This document shows, one piece after another, positions 1 to 11,500 of a DNA stretch of 64,000 bases (its first letter is position 1; each line of letters opens with the position of its first letter). A program made the translations under genes and the position numbers. The notes under the pieces were generated by a model. It did not search any database. It saw only the letters and a program-made list of their open reading frames with translations, and was not told the origin of the DNA. Source of the stretch: Protopterus annectens (lineage: Eukaryota > Chordata > Ceratodontiformes > Protopteridae); the NCBI RefSeq assembly GCF_019279795.1, contig NC_056747.1:1000397906-1000461905 (forward strand), in the 5' to 3' direction.

Positions 1-129
1 ATTTTTTTACTGTACAGGACTATTTAACTAGTGAGATAAATACTTTTACCTGGAAGCTCCTCCTAGGACATACTTCCTGTTCCTGAAACAGTAACACAAA
101 TGTCAAGGACATGCTGTTATACACTTTCC

Positions 130-480
130 TGTGAGCTGTCTGGATCCCTGACAGTGGGCAAGAGCTCTTCATTTGCTGTTAGCGGTGGCTGTGTAGCAGG
201 GCCCCCAGGTACCCAGCCAATAATGGGCCATTGCAGCTGCTCTCCTCCATGTAGATAAGGTCATGTCACTGGCCCTATGGTGCACCTGATCATATGTCCT
301 GCCATGGCCACCTACTGCATTCACATCTGCAACTACCTTCTGCAAAATATGCATTTTGCCTGACATATCTTGATGTCCCCTCTCAAGCGGAAAGACACTA
401 TGTTGCCTAAAATCTTCCACAATGACCTGATTATCAGGATCACTGAAGGGGAGGGGGGTCAGGGATTGAGGTGCCTGGGT
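130..480 (-). pseudogene. Myb/SANT-like DNA-binding fragment of a Harbinger element
   Basis: A minus-strand reading frame of 83 codons (420 down to 169) contains VNAVGGHGRTYDQVHHR, which resembles the third helix of the Myb/SANT-like domain encoded by the second gene of vertebrate PIF/Harbinger transposons. In those families the protein binds the element's ends and brings the transposase to them. The spacing of the invariant aromatic residues is lost: the expected W of the last helix (RxxWxDL) reads as A in HHRASDM. The frame runs into low-information sequence afterwards. There is no start context, no companion transposase nearby and no clear terminal repeat, so this is an eroded fossil. A host Myb-domain gene fragment is the alternative. 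Confidence 0.55.
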
Positions 481-981
481 GCCATAGTCCTAGGTGACCT
501 AAAACACAACAGAAGGACATTACACACAAATATCACATAGCTGAATATTTTTTTCCAGATAAAACAGAGAAGATATAACTTCACCATTACCCACTGGAGA
601 AACATAAAACAGTCTAGATATTTGAAATACGAATGACAGGAATTGTGTAGTTGTAACATATTACATTCACACAGAAAGCAAAGCTGGATGTAGAACAAAT
701 AACAATAGCAACATATCCTTGTTTGTGCAAAACGGCAATGCAGCTTTGCTCCCAACCCACAAAAGAACAAGCAAATGACACATTTTGCTATCAAACTGTC
801 AGTGAAATGCTAAAAGTGCTTCTAAATGAACTGTCCCTAAAGCATGTCTACAGATCTAACACAGAACATACCATTTTAAGCTATTGCCAATCATGTATAC
901 CTGCGAAATGCCCTGACAAACATGCCCATGCCATTAGTACACTCCAAAGTAATAAATACAGATTAAAAATAGCATTTGCTA

Positions 982-985
<4 letters not shown>
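481..985. other. Unassigned AT-rich sequence
   Basis: I see only short open frames without recognisable motifs and no obvious repeat structure. The stretch runs directly into an AT dinucleotide array. Confidence 0.4.

Positions 986-1035
<50 letters not shown>
986..1035. repeat. (TA)n microsatellite
   Basis: About 25 uninterrupted TA dinucleotides abut the left end of a MITE-like element. A second TA run abuts that element's right end, as if it had inserted into a TA array. Confidence 0.95.
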
Positions 1036-1037
<2 letters not shown>

Positions 1038-1417
1038 GATCCGTACAGATCCCTGACTGCACTTTCCACCAAAACCTTAATCGGCGAACATACTTAACTG
1101 AAAGTGCTGTTCACCGAAGCAGCACTTTTTGGTAAGTATGCTTGTTGTGCCGATCGTACTATGGTGCGGATAAGGGAAAATTCCCTATTCCCCATTGTAG
1201 TGCCACCTTGGAGTGAGAATATTAATGTAGGTGGGGTGTGGAGTCACAGCCCCCCACATCGGGTGTGCAGGGGCACTTGCCCCTTGTATAAAAGTAGAGT
1301 TAATGTTTTTTTTAACATACTTTAACAAAAGTGTTTTTTTGGCGAAAGTGCTTTCATTAAAGTGTGCTTGGTAATTATGGATTCGGACTTTTGAGCTTTT
1401 GATCAAAAGTTCTAGAT

Positions 1418-1420
<3 letters not shown>
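1036..1420. mobile_element. MITE-like element embedded in a TA array
   Basis: A block of about 385 bp is bounded on both sides by TA repeats. Its ends are loosely inverted (GGGATCCGTA on the left, TAGATCC on the right). Its core, about 1155-1260, has GATAAGGGAAAATTCCC, a TGTAGTGCC step, GAGTGAGAATATTAATGTAG and a G-rich GGGGTGTGGAG run. The same core recurs at 51,590-51,670 and in weaker form at 33,225-33,300. It has no coding capacity. I infer a non-autonomous DNA transposon family; the superfamily is unclear because the flanks are low-complexity and no target duplication can be read. Confidence 0.55.

Positions 1421-1463
<43 letters not shown>
1421..1463. repeat. (TA)n microsatellite
   Basis: About 21 TA dinucleotides lie between the MITE-like element and the following SINE. 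Confidence 0.95.
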
Positions 1464-1467
<4 letters not shown>

Positions 1468-1469
1468 AT

Positions 1470-1749
1470 AAAAGCTGCTGTGGTACTGCAGTAGCATTGT
1501 TGCCTCACAGCAAGAGGTTTTCCTGTTTGATTTATAGCTAGAGTGCCTTCTGTGTGGAGTCTGCATGTCCTCCCCGTGGTCAAGTGGCCTCCGAAAGACA
1601 TGAGTGAATGAGCGTGCCTTCACTGAAGGTTAGGCGTCGGGCTGGCAACTTGGCACCATAAAAAAATCTACTGCCAATCATTAGCGGTCTGGAGTTCCGC
1701 TGTGGCGACCCCTAACCGGGAATAGCCGAAAAGACAAACAGCAACAACA

Positions 1750-1752
<3 letters not shown>
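1470..1752 (+). mobile_element. SINE sharing its 3' tail with the RTE LINE
   Basis: The head reads GGTACTGCAGTAGCATTGTT followed by GCCTCACAGCAAGAGG. The body contains CTTCTGTGTGGAGTCTGCAT, and the 3' end reads CGACCCCTAACCGGGAATAG followed by an A/C-rich CAACAACA tail. Two other copies in the window (28,028-28,444 minus and 47,259-47,538 plus) have the same order of blocks, and those are bounded by 17- and 19-bp target duplications, so the family moves by retroposition. The tail matches the 3' end of the RTE LINE at 31.4 kb. This copy lacks the CA-rich middle block seen in the 28-kb copy. Flanking AT repeats hide its target duplication. Confidence 0.8.

Positions 1753-1753
<1 letters not shown>

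Positions 1754-1791
<38 letters not shown>
1754..1791. repeat. (AT)n microsatellite
   Basis: A run of about 18 AT dinucleotides immediately follows the SINE tail. Confidence 0.95.
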
Positions 1792-1796
<5 letters not shown>

Positions 1797-2282
1797 GATT
1801 TTTCTTAATGACATTTCAGCATATGCAATATATAGCTGAAAAATGAAGCATATACTTTTAAGTTCTGTAGTATTCTGTGCAGCTATATCCCAAAGTAATA
1901 GCCTCGTCTGTATTCTCCACATAAACAAGTCTCCTAACATTTAGATTCCCTAGCTACATGGTTGCTTTTTTATGGTATAAAGTCAGGGCTGTGAACATGG
2001 TGAAGATGCATATGAGGTTTGAACTCATTAAAACTGCTGAATCCAAAATATCTGACTCTGTGGATCAGATGTAAACATAATGCAGGCACTCCCTCATTGT
2101 TTGGTCCTAATGGATTGCAACTGTAAATGTTTACTCTTAGGGAGAAGGAAAACACAACAGCAATGCAGACTGCCCTACCTCTAATGAGTGTGTCGGGTTA
2201 GACTTACAAAATGTAAAAGTAATTTTATCAAGGTGGGAAATATAAGTAGGCAGTTCATAATTCACAACTTCTGCTCATTATT
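1792..2282. other. Unassigned sequence
   Basis: I see no gene or clear repeat family. The stretch ends where the 758-bp tandem repeat begins. Confidence 0.4.
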
Positions 2283-4188
2283 GCTTGTATTGCTCAGGCT
2301 CTGGATTGCATTGCATAAGTGGAAATTCCTTAAGATTCCAACAGCAGGATAAGTTATTTCTTACACTTATTTCACTAAACTACACTTCTGAAACACTTAT
2401 AATTGTGCTACACAGTTGATCTACTACATTTTTCACTGTTATAAAGCTTTTTTTATTGTTTCACTGCATTTATGTACTGTTTTATACTGTTTTAACATTA
2501 CTTAACTGTAAACTGATTTTTCATACTGAGAGTTGTATTTTTTGTTTGTGAATGCTCTATACGAGCTTTTCTGTGCATTTCTGATAATTGTCTGTTTACA
2601 GTTAAAAGCATTCTCTAGTCTGCTCCTTGATCTGTTTAAAACTTTCATTTAGTGGCTACAGCTAGGAACTGTAAAAGTGTGCATTATTATAATTGCATTT
2701 TTTATTTAATGACTAAATTGTAAACTGCTTTTTCATACTGAGACTTGTATTTTCTCTTTGTGGGTGTTCTTTCTATGCTTTTAAAGTGAGGTTTCTGTGT
2801 TCTGCTCAGGTGGCATAATCTTGATAGAGGCCTGTTGTCTAGGCTGGTAGTTTTGTTTGAGATTCCTGTGTTTCTGGCAGCCATTTTCTGCTGATTGTCT
2901 TCATTATTATTGAGATTAACAAGGCCTCCTGACCTTCTGTAGCACGAGTGATTGGGTAATAGCAGGGGCTGAGTAGTAATCTGATCTTCCAACTCTTCCA
3001 TTCTTACTGCTATATAAACCCTATGTCTTATAAGGGTTGTGCTTGTATTGCTCAGGCTCTGGATTCCATTGCATAAGTGGAAATTCCTTAAGATTTCAAC
3101 AGCAGGATGTTATTTCTTACACATTTCACTAAACTGCACTTTGGAAATGTTTATAATTGTGCTATAAAGTTGATCTACTACATTTTGCACTGTTATAAAG
3201 CTTTTTTTTATTGTTTCACTGCATTTGTGTACTGTTTTATACTGTTTTAACATTACTTAACTGTAAACTGCTTTTTCATACTGAGAGTTGTATTTTCTGT
3301 TTGTGAGTGCTCTATACGAGCTTTTCTGTACATTTTTGATAATTGTCTGTTTACATTTAAAATCATTCTCGAGTCTGCTACTTGATCTGTTTAAAACTTT
3401 CATTTAGTGGCTACAGCTAGGAACTGTAATAGTGTACATTACTATAATTGCATTTTTTTTATTTGATTACTAAATTGTAAACTGCTTTTTCATACTGAGA
3501 CTTGTATTTTCTCTTTGTGGGTGTTCTTTCTATGCTTTTAAAAATGAGGTTTCTGTGTTCTGCTCAGGAGCCATAATCTTGATTGAGGCCTGTTGTCTAG
3601 GCTGGTAGTTTTGTTTGAGTTTCCTGTGTTTCTGGCAGCCATTTTCTGCTGATTGTCTTCATTATTATTGAGAGTAACAAGGCCTCCTGACCTTCTGTAG
3701 CACGAGTGATTGGGTAATAGCAGTGGCTGAGCAGTAATCTGATCTTCCAACTCTTCCATTCTTACTGCTATATAAACCCTGTGTCTTATAAGGGTTGTGC
3801 ATGTATTGCTCAGGCTCTGGATTGCATTGCATAAGTGGAAATTCCTTAAGATTCCAACAGCAGGATAAGTTATCTCTTACACTTATTTCACTAAACTGCA
3901 CTTCTGAAATGCTTATAATTGTGCTTTACAGTTGATCTACTACATTTTGTACTGTTATAAAGCTTTTTTATTGTTTCACTGCATTTATGTACTGTTTTAT
4001 ACTGTTTTAACATTACTTAACTGTAAACTGCTTTTTCATACTGAGAGTTGTATTTTCTGTTTGTGAGTGCTATATATCAGCTTTTCTGTGCATTTTTGAT
4101 AATTGTCTGGTTACAGTTAAAAGCATTCTCTAATCTGCTCCTTGATCTGTTTAAAACTTTCATTTAGTGGCTACAGCTAGGAACTGTA
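2283..4188 (+). repeat. 758-bp tandem repeat, 2.5 units, candidate CR1 promoter monomers
   Basis: The string GCTTGTATTGCTCAGGCTCT starts at 2283 and 3041, and recurs with one change at 3799, giving exact 758-bp spacing twice. Similarity ends at GGAACTGTA, about 4188, inside the third unit. Each complete unit carries a CCATTTT box (2881, 3639), close to the YY1 core, and a TATATAAA box (3011, 3769). No coding potential is shared between units beyond an incidental minus-strand frame. The array ends about 540 bp before the first codon of CR1 copy A, so I infer that it is that element's 5' promoter array. It could instead be an unrelated local satellite. Confidence 0.85.
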
Positions 4189-4728
4189 GTGTTGTGTGTT
4201 CTTATACTTGGTGGCTTTGCAGTTGCCCGCCCATACTGTATATTTGATCTGTGACACTCCTCCCAGTCTAGTGTCATTAGTTCGCTCAATCTAATAGAGA
4301 ACATTTGTGAAGGCCAACCCACTCAGATTCTTAACGTTGAATTAATGTCTGTTCCAGCTTTCTCCATTTCCACTTCACTGGAAAAAAATAAATAAATTCT
4401 AAGCTTGCTTCCCCCCTTTCCTGTGGCAGATCTTGTCCAGATATGGATTTGCTGTGTCCAGGACTGTTTGTGAGCTCCTAAGCCCCCCCTCCTCCACTTA
4501 ACTGGGGTTAAACTATTCCTAGCACCATAAAGTCTGTTCTTCAAAATTTCCCTTGCAACTAACCAGCTTTTTAGTTTTAGCACTCAAATCTGTTTCTCTG
4601 AGTTCAGTACTTGTTCAGAACTCATTGTAAGCAGTAAATAAGTTACAAATTACTACAGCACTCAACTTTCCTCACTTGTCTAGAGGAAAACAGTTTTTAG
4701 TACTTAATAAGTAAGTACCTATTCAGGC

Positions 4729-5682
4729 ATGTCTAAAGGTCAGCTCCCGGTGTTTTCTCCTGTCTACCTGATGACTCTGGGCATCTTGGGACAATGCAGC
4801 AATTGCCTCATGTACAGAGACAACCCTCTCCTCCTACCACCCAACATTATGACCTGTGAGAGATGCACTTATATAGCCAAACTGGAAGCAAAGCTCTCTT
4901 CACCAAAGACTGGCCTAGACAGTCAAGAGGAAAAGGTAAACACTTGCACCGCGCCACACTCATCACATAGTCCCTCAAAATCTACACCACCAAAACACAC
5001 ACACAGAAGCAGAAAACACATACCTACATTTGCGGAGGCTCTCAGTACAAATTTGCCCAAACAACAGATACCTCCAAAGCAGAAATGCAAGCAACCTCCA
5101 CCCCCCCAACACAACCCAAATGACACATAGCCCACATACTCAATGTGTTACTCAACTACAGCCCATAAGGCATAACGTACCCAACACTCTAGGCATAGGT
5201 GACTCTATAGTCAGGCACGCTGATGTTCCCCTCACCAGGCTCAACAAGGAAAAAGTTACTGTCAGCTGCCTGTCAGGTGCCAGGATCCACCACATAACGC
5301 ATGCACTCAGGTCACTCCACAACAAGTAAATATATGACTCTGTCATTGTCCATGTTGGTGTGAATGACCTGAGACATACCTCCCTGGACTACATGAAAAG
5401 AGACATGGAGAAGCTCTCCGGTCATGTAGCCCAGACAGGTATGACCCTAGCCCTGAGTAGTATCCTGCCATCACCCAGAATGATACCACAGTACAAGGAC
5501 AAAATAATGACTTTAACAACTGGCTAAGCTTCTGGTGTCATTCTAAGGGAATCCAGTATCTGTCTGCCTGGGATGACATGATTGACAGACCACGCTACTT
5601 TGCCAGAGATGGCCTGCACCTGTCATCCTTGGGATACCGGATACTGGCAAAGGTTCTTGCCACCCCTATAGTGCCTTTTTAG
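4729..5682 (+). pseudogene. CR1 ORF1: zinc finger plus SGNH esterase (frameshifted)
   Basis: The first frame (133 codons) starts MSKGQLPVFSPVYL and has a CX2C-X16-CX2C zinc-binding pattern at residues 23, 26, 43 and 46, followed by a Lys/Pro-rich linker. After a frame change near 5130 the SGNH (GDSL-like) hydrolase signature appears: GDSIV about 5199, GVND about 5358, and DGLHLSSLGYRIL about 5608-5645, which supply the nucleophile Ser, the Asn block and the Asp-x-x-His pair. CR1-clade ORF1 proteins are known to combine a PHD-like finger with an esterase; their proposed role is RNA binding and lipid or membrane interaction during retrotransposition. At least two frameshifts and a stop near 5328 break the frame. 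The normal stop is likely the TAG after the IVPF codons near 5680. Confidence 0.85.
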
Positions 5683-5743
5683 GCAAGGTTCAAATGACAA
5701 ATTCACCACTGTAACAGGTACAAGCAAGCAAAATGTGAGGGTA

Positions 5744-6425
5744 ATGATACTCAATGCTAGAAGTCTAAACTTCAAAGTGCACTCACTCGAGGCACTCCTT
5801 AAAATGGAGAACATTGACATCTGTGCAGTGACAGAGACCTGGTTTAAAGCTCCAGAGAGCACAACTGCCTTACCAGGCTATAATTCATACCATACCTTTT
5901 GGCCACCAAACCTGGACCGAAACACTAAAGGTGGAGGCGTGTCCATATTCATTAAGAATATCCACACCTCCAAGCTAGCTGCTCAGCATAATGCATCCGA
6001 GATTATCCAAGTTCAACTAACTCTGGGCAAAACCGCAATCCAGATTGTAGCTTGCTACAGACCCCCCACCATGCCCCAGGTTTCCCACTCCTCTTTTCTT
6101 GATACACTGGAAAATATTAAGGTACAACCCAACACTCTAATAATGGGTGATTTCAACTACCCTACCATTATCTGGGAAAACTACACAGGTACCAACACAT
6201 TTGCTCAGCGTTTTTTTGGAAATCATCAATTCCAATGCCTTGGATCAACTTATCCATACCCCAACCAGGGGCAGCAATATCATAGACCTGGTCATCACCA
6301 ACAAGCTCCATTTGGTCAGATCCGACCACAAGCTAATCACCCTAGACATCCACATCCCGCTCCCACCCCCCATTAGGAAAACAACTGTAAAAAAAATTAT
6401 CCAAAGCCAACTTCATGCTTCTTAA
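5744..6425 (+). pseudogene. CR1 ORF2, apurinic-like endonuclease domain
   Basis: This is the N-terminal part of ORF2 and would nick the genomic target in target-primed reverse transcription. Motifs in order are NARSLNFK, VTETWF, GGGVSIFIKN, ACYRPP, MGDFNYP, DLVITN and RSDHKLITLDIH, which together make the standard exonuclease-endonuclease-phosphatase fold of LINEs. The frame is lost near 6210 at a run of seven T residues, where the expected FLEFINSN becomes FGNHQFQ; the rest continues in another frame (6147-6425). Six residues present in copies B and C just before RSDHK are missing here. ATG at 5744 is the first Met before the NARSL block. Confidence 0.88.
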
Positions 6426-8510
6426 GACAGAAGTGGCAAACTTCATGACACCCATGCAGATGGACAATAGAGGTACTGCTACTGAATCCTACAAAAATGC
6501 ACTTTATAAGCACTTACACGAGTGCATGGATCATGCTATCCCTAACAGAACCAAGATGCTATCCTCCAAAGAAAGGAAGCCAATCTGGTGGTCTTCTGCC
6601 ATAAACAAACTCTACAACAGAAGAAAGAAACTGTTGCAAAAAAGAGTAATATACCGCGATTGGAGGAACTCCCTGGTCAGCCTCAGTAAGAAGCTGAGAT
6701 CCCTCATAAAATCTTCCAAAGCTAGTTATGAAAATAAAAATTGCCACTGATTCTAAAGACAACCACAAAGCATTCTATAGCTTTGTCAAGAATCTCAATG
6801 GCAACATTCAGATCTTCTCTGAGTTACAGCACAATGACTATAAATATACAGAACCAACTGATATTGATAACATACTGGCAGATAAGTTCAGTGCTAACTT
6901 TACCCCCTTTCACCCCCTTAAGGGCCCATCTTTCTACCAGAAGAATGCAAAGTTCCTGTAATCATGGCTGCACTGGTAAAAACCTCACTCTCCAAAGCCA
7001 AGAACACAGCATCCATGGGACCTGACAGCATCTCAGGCTGCCTTCTACATGAACTACAGAATGAACTGGCACCCCACATAAGTATCATGTTCAATCATAG
7101 CCTCTCCTCAGGCTTTGTGCCCATTGAATGGCACACCATGACAGTTATCCCACTCCACAAAGGGGGGCCACAACAGACCCCGGGAACTACCGCCCCATTA
7201 GCCTGATGATCCTTGTCTGCAAGGTCATGGAAGGTATCATCATGGAGCTTATAAACAAAGACATTAGAGATCTCCAAACTCTGCACCCCACACAGTTTGG
7301 GTTTGTAAAAGGCAGATCATGTCTCCAAAACCTGATAGAATTTTTTGAAGTAGTCACCAAAGCCATATATGAGAGTAAAGTGGTTCACACAGCCTATCTA
7401 GATCTTGCCAAGGCATTCAACACCATCCCCCACTCTGGAATTATAGATAAACTCACTAAACTAGGTGTAAATCCCTATGTCGCAAGATGGGTTGCCAACT
7501 GGCTTACTGACAGAACCTACACTGTGAAAGTAGCACTCAAATCAGACTTCAGACCAGTGACAAGTGGAGTACCACAGGGTTCAGTCCTGGGTCCTCTCCT
7601 GTTTGGTATCTACTTCTCTGAAGTACAGGCTAACACAGAAAGTCTTTGGCTAACTAAATTCGTAGATGACTGCAAACTAGGAGCCATAATCAAAACTCCT
7701 AATGATGTGGACATCCTACAAAAGTGCCTCACTGAGACAGATGCCTGGTGTCAAAGACATGGTCACAAGCTCAATGTCAAAAAGTGCATTGTCATTCCCT
7801 TTGGTAAAAACTCTGCACCCATGAACTACCACATAGGTGGGAGTCTACTTAACTCCGAAAGTGTGATAAGAGATCTTGGGACACAGGTGGACAGTAGTCT
7901 CTCCTTTGATAATCACATCACCACAGTGGTCTGGAAATCCTTCTACGTGGCACACCTCATCACAAAAGGTTTCTCATCCAGAAAAAAAGAGGTCATTGTT
8001 CCCCTCTACTCATCACTCATTAGACCCATTATAGAGTACAACGCCCCTTTTGTTATGTACCACACAAGACATCTACAACAAATGGAAATGCCACAAAAAT
8101 ACCTCACAAAGAGGATTACTGGCCTCAAACAGATGCCTTATGCAGACCATCTCAAAAAACTCCAGCTTTACTCCGTCGCATATCGACTACTCAGAGGTGA
8201 TCTCTGCCTAACATACAAAGCTATGTCATACCCAGAGCTGTTGGACATGCTCCACTTAAATAAATCTCAGTCCTTCCGAGCTACACACTCTAGGGGCCTA
8301 AACCATGTCACCACAATAAACAGAACATGCTGGAGGGATAGATTCCTGTCCCACAGACTTCCCATACTCTGGAACAGACTACCTATCTATGTCAAACATA
8401 GCTCCTCATTAGCACTCTTCAAGAAAAATCTTGATGATTGGATGGGTAATAGGAAACTCACCCCGGGAATCACTTCTGTGGTTCTGCTTGACAGGGGCAC
8501 AGGAAAATAA
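6415..8510 (+). pseudogene. CR1 ORF2, reverse transcriptase domain
   Basis: The longest intact piece is a 460-codon frame at 7128-8510. It contains NYRPISL, PTQFGFVKGRS, AYLDLAKAFNTIPHSGI, GVPQGSVLGPLLFGIYFS, the catalytic box KFVDDCKLG, and the CR1-type C-terminal region (RLLRGDLCLTYKAMSYP, NRTCWRDRFLS, LWNRLPIYVKHSSSL). Both catalytic aspartates are retained, but the residue before them is V, whereas copy B has the more usual A. Frames 6415-6750, 6728-6961 and 6964-7206 hold the linker and RT-0 region and are joined by frameshifts. The enzyme copies LINE RNA at the nicked target, but this copy cannot encode it in one piece. Confidence 0.9.
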
Positions 8511-8610
8511 TTTTCTTGGGTGGCAAAAGCCAGTGTACCTTTTTGGCTGGGCTTGTATAGGCCCTAGGGCCAACAGACTAGTACCTATTGTGAACCTATG
8601 AACCTGTAAC

Positions 8611-9878
8611 ATCCAGCCTCCCCTTCATTTGTTGACAACTGTATATTATTGCCATTTAATATCCTCACACATTTTAAGGACAATGATATAGAATGCCTTG
8701 AGACTGCATGTCTCAGGTTACTGGTCAGATAAGACAAGAATGAGCAACAAACACAGAGAGGTAACACAGAGCTGCATTTTTGCAAGCAATAGTCATAAAT
8801 GGTTGTGTGATCACTAAGTGTACTACATGCAAAATTAATATATGTACAAATAACTGTTATGTGATTTGTTAGTACTGCAGATGATGTTGCAGTTGGTTGG
8901 ATGCAGAATGATTTCAGTTCCCTGCTGCAAAGCTGTTTATGTGGCAAAGATGGATAAGGCACACTTATTGTGTTCTGAAGGTTCATTGGAGTGAGAGTTC
9001 AAATACAGACTTATGTAGAAATATTTCGTGTGTGTTAACAAACATTTTGTAGTGTTTATTTCATAGATTTCTTTTCTTCACTTCAATTAATTTTCCTTTT
9101 TACTTTTGTCAGTCTTTGTGCTATCCACGGCTTTGTACCAACAAGGGAAACTGAGAAAATAAATGTCAGGTTTGGCTGTGCTTATCTCATTTGTGAGACA
9201 CTTAGCAGTGAACAAACTCAGACTGGTGGCCCACACAGGAAGAAGACAGAACACCTACAGACAGGGTATCTGTAAATGTGTAAAGGTCAAAAAGGATATA
9301 TTGTTGCAATTTTTGCTTTCCATCATGCATGTGGCAGCTAACAAGGTTCCCCAACACATGCAACCATTGAACACCTGCAGGCAGAATGCAGACAGATAAT
9401 CTTTAAAAACAGATGCATTCAATTAATTCTGTTGGGCACTGCACAAACACACTAAGCATCATTGCTCGGCCATTAACATGGAGAACTTAAGAATGAGTAG
9501 GAAATTGTGCAACTGTAATGTAACTAATCCTCTGGAAGCAGGTGTAAGTGTGGGGTTCAAATACAGACGGTCCAGAGTTCTAGTACAGGGTGTGCAACCT
9601 ATTTTTACTGTTGTGAAAATGCAGTTTATAGCAATGAACTTAAAAATATACAAGTGCTATTTCAACATTCTTGTGGCAACAGATGTAAGTGTAGAACAGT
9701 TATACACATGGTCCTGGGTTCTAATACAGGATAGTTCACACATTTTTACTGTTGTTCTATTTCCCATTATATTCACTCTCAATTATAACACTTTAGATAG
9801 TGGAGCTGATATGAATTGTATGTATGAGGGATAAGACACTTTTAATGTGTTTTCAGATGTAAGACTGAGGGTGTCCGT
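8611..9878. other. Gene-less stretch with a weak 144-bp duplication
   Basis: No gene is recognisable. At about 9540-9770 two related segments lie 144 bp apart. Each has GTAAGTGT, a GTTCTAGTACAG or GTTCTAATACAG box that resembles a tRNA B box, and TTTTTACTGTTGT. This may be a decayed tRNA-derived SINE pair, but the A box is not convincing. Confidence 0.3.
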
Positions 9879-11500
9879 CTACTATAGATGTGTCCAACCT
9901 GCGGCCCGCGGGCCACATGCAGCCCTCAGAGCTCTTCCATGCGGCTCTTAACCTCTAACTGCAACATCGATGTACACATGCCCCAAAACACTTTTTTTGT
10001 TTTGTGTTTTTCGCTCCCGTGACCTGTAACGCTAATGGTGTGTGCAGGCGCCAAAGCACCCTTCTAGTTTTGTTTTTGAGCCAAAAAAGGGTCAGGGTGT
10101 TTACGCCATTATTTTATGCCAATCAGTGTGTGTTCTCGCTGAAGAGGGACTCATGTATGCATTTGCTGCTGTTGCCTTTGAAAGGGACAGCAATTACCTG
10201 TGTTAATAGGTAAGTACAGAGTGAGTGAGTGCATGCATGAAAGAAGAATTGTGTGCGTGAAAGTAAAAGAAGAGTGTGTGTGTGTGTGTGTATGTGTGCA
10301 TATGAGTGCATGACAGAGAGAGACGCATGTACAAAGAGGCTAACAATGATCAGTCTACCTACCGAAGACAAACAAGTTAGCTCACAAATATATCCTACAT
10401 TAAGAGTATACTTTCATTAAATTGTGGCTTTCCTGACAGGGGAGAGTGTTGTATTGATTTTCAAAGAATGCCCGAATTTTTGCCTCATCTTCCAATTTGT
10501 GTCTTTTGCTTAGGAAATAAAAGCAGTCATCCAAGGTAATGCAGTTCCAGAGAGTAAGAATGAGACAACAGCCTAGGGTTAATGGTTCAGTAGTGGACTG
10601 GCTATGTGGGACTGTAGCATATAAAGTTGTGTTGTTTTTTAAAACAAACAAAAAAGCACCTAGTACTGTTTTTTCATTGGTGGGTTCTAAGCAGTGGTAG
10701 ATTGGACAACAGTAAGCATAGCTTTGACGGATCATCAATACTGGCAAATCAAGTGGGCACAATGTCATTTTTTAAATGTTGGGGATTTTAGTGTGTATGT
10801 GTGTGCTTATGTGTTGGGAGTGCTGCAACAGTAGATGATTATTAAAGACAGAGACTTATGGACTGTGGAGAATGTTTCTTTGTTTCAAAACCTAATACTT
10901 GGGTACGCATGCCAGAAGTAGATTTTTTAAGACATAGCTTCTTGCCATTTACAGTGGATGGATATTTACATTTAATGGACAATGTATTAGCATGGGCCTG
11001 TGGGGTTCTGAATGATGCCAAGTTTACAACTGCCAATGTCTGGTAAAGTGACCTGGAAATGGATATTGGGATGTTACTGAAAAAATATAGTAAGTGGGCT
11101 TAGAAATATAGTTTAATTAAACAAAGTGCACTTTCAATTTACAGGCCATAATTTAATTTATTTCAGGTAGTTCAAATACTGGTAGATTGTATACCATTAA
11201 GACTTAATTAGGGAGAGCTGTCATTCTGGGGAAACAAGCAGCCCTAGTTTCAGTGAAAGCTCTGTGGTTGCTTGCAGGTAGGAAGTTGCAGGATGTTGAT
11301 GCAATGTGATTTATTTATTATTTTTAATGCATTTGTCCTTTCAAAACATGGTTTTCTTTGTTGCAAAAGAAGGAAGGATTGAATGAGCCATATAATGCTT
11401 AACTGACAATTATGGGATAGAAAGATTATAAGTGATGTACAATGTTTGCAGCTATAGTTGTTTCAATGGTGTCTGTGATGCATAATGATGCATAATGATG

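Larger units (their letters stand above)
4189..8610 (+). mobile_element. CR1-family LINE, copy A (5' leader to 3' tail)
   Basis: The order is leader (4189-4728), ORF1 with zinc finger and esterase (4729-5682), ORF2 with endonuclease and reverse transcriptase (5744-8510), and a short 3' UTR. The 3' UTR ends in the imperfect octamer tail GTGAACCTATGAACCTGTA. The tail class, ORF1 architecture and C-terminal RT block place it in the CR1 clade. Homology with copy B starts at TTAAACTATTCC (about 4507). ORF2 is interrupted by at least four frameshifts, so this copy is dead, but it spans all functional regions. The 5' boundary is uncertain because the tandem repeat upstream may belong to the element. 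Confidence 0.88.

Noticed and set aside
1185..1623. Open frames with IYIYIY segments
   Set aside because: They are produced by the TA arrays at 1.4 and 1.7 kb and do not correspond to a protein family.
2702..3901. Minus-strand frame MEELEDQIT repeated in two places
   Set aside because: It is carried along by the 758-bp tandem repeat and drifts in length between units. It overlaps the promoter-like boxes and has no family match.
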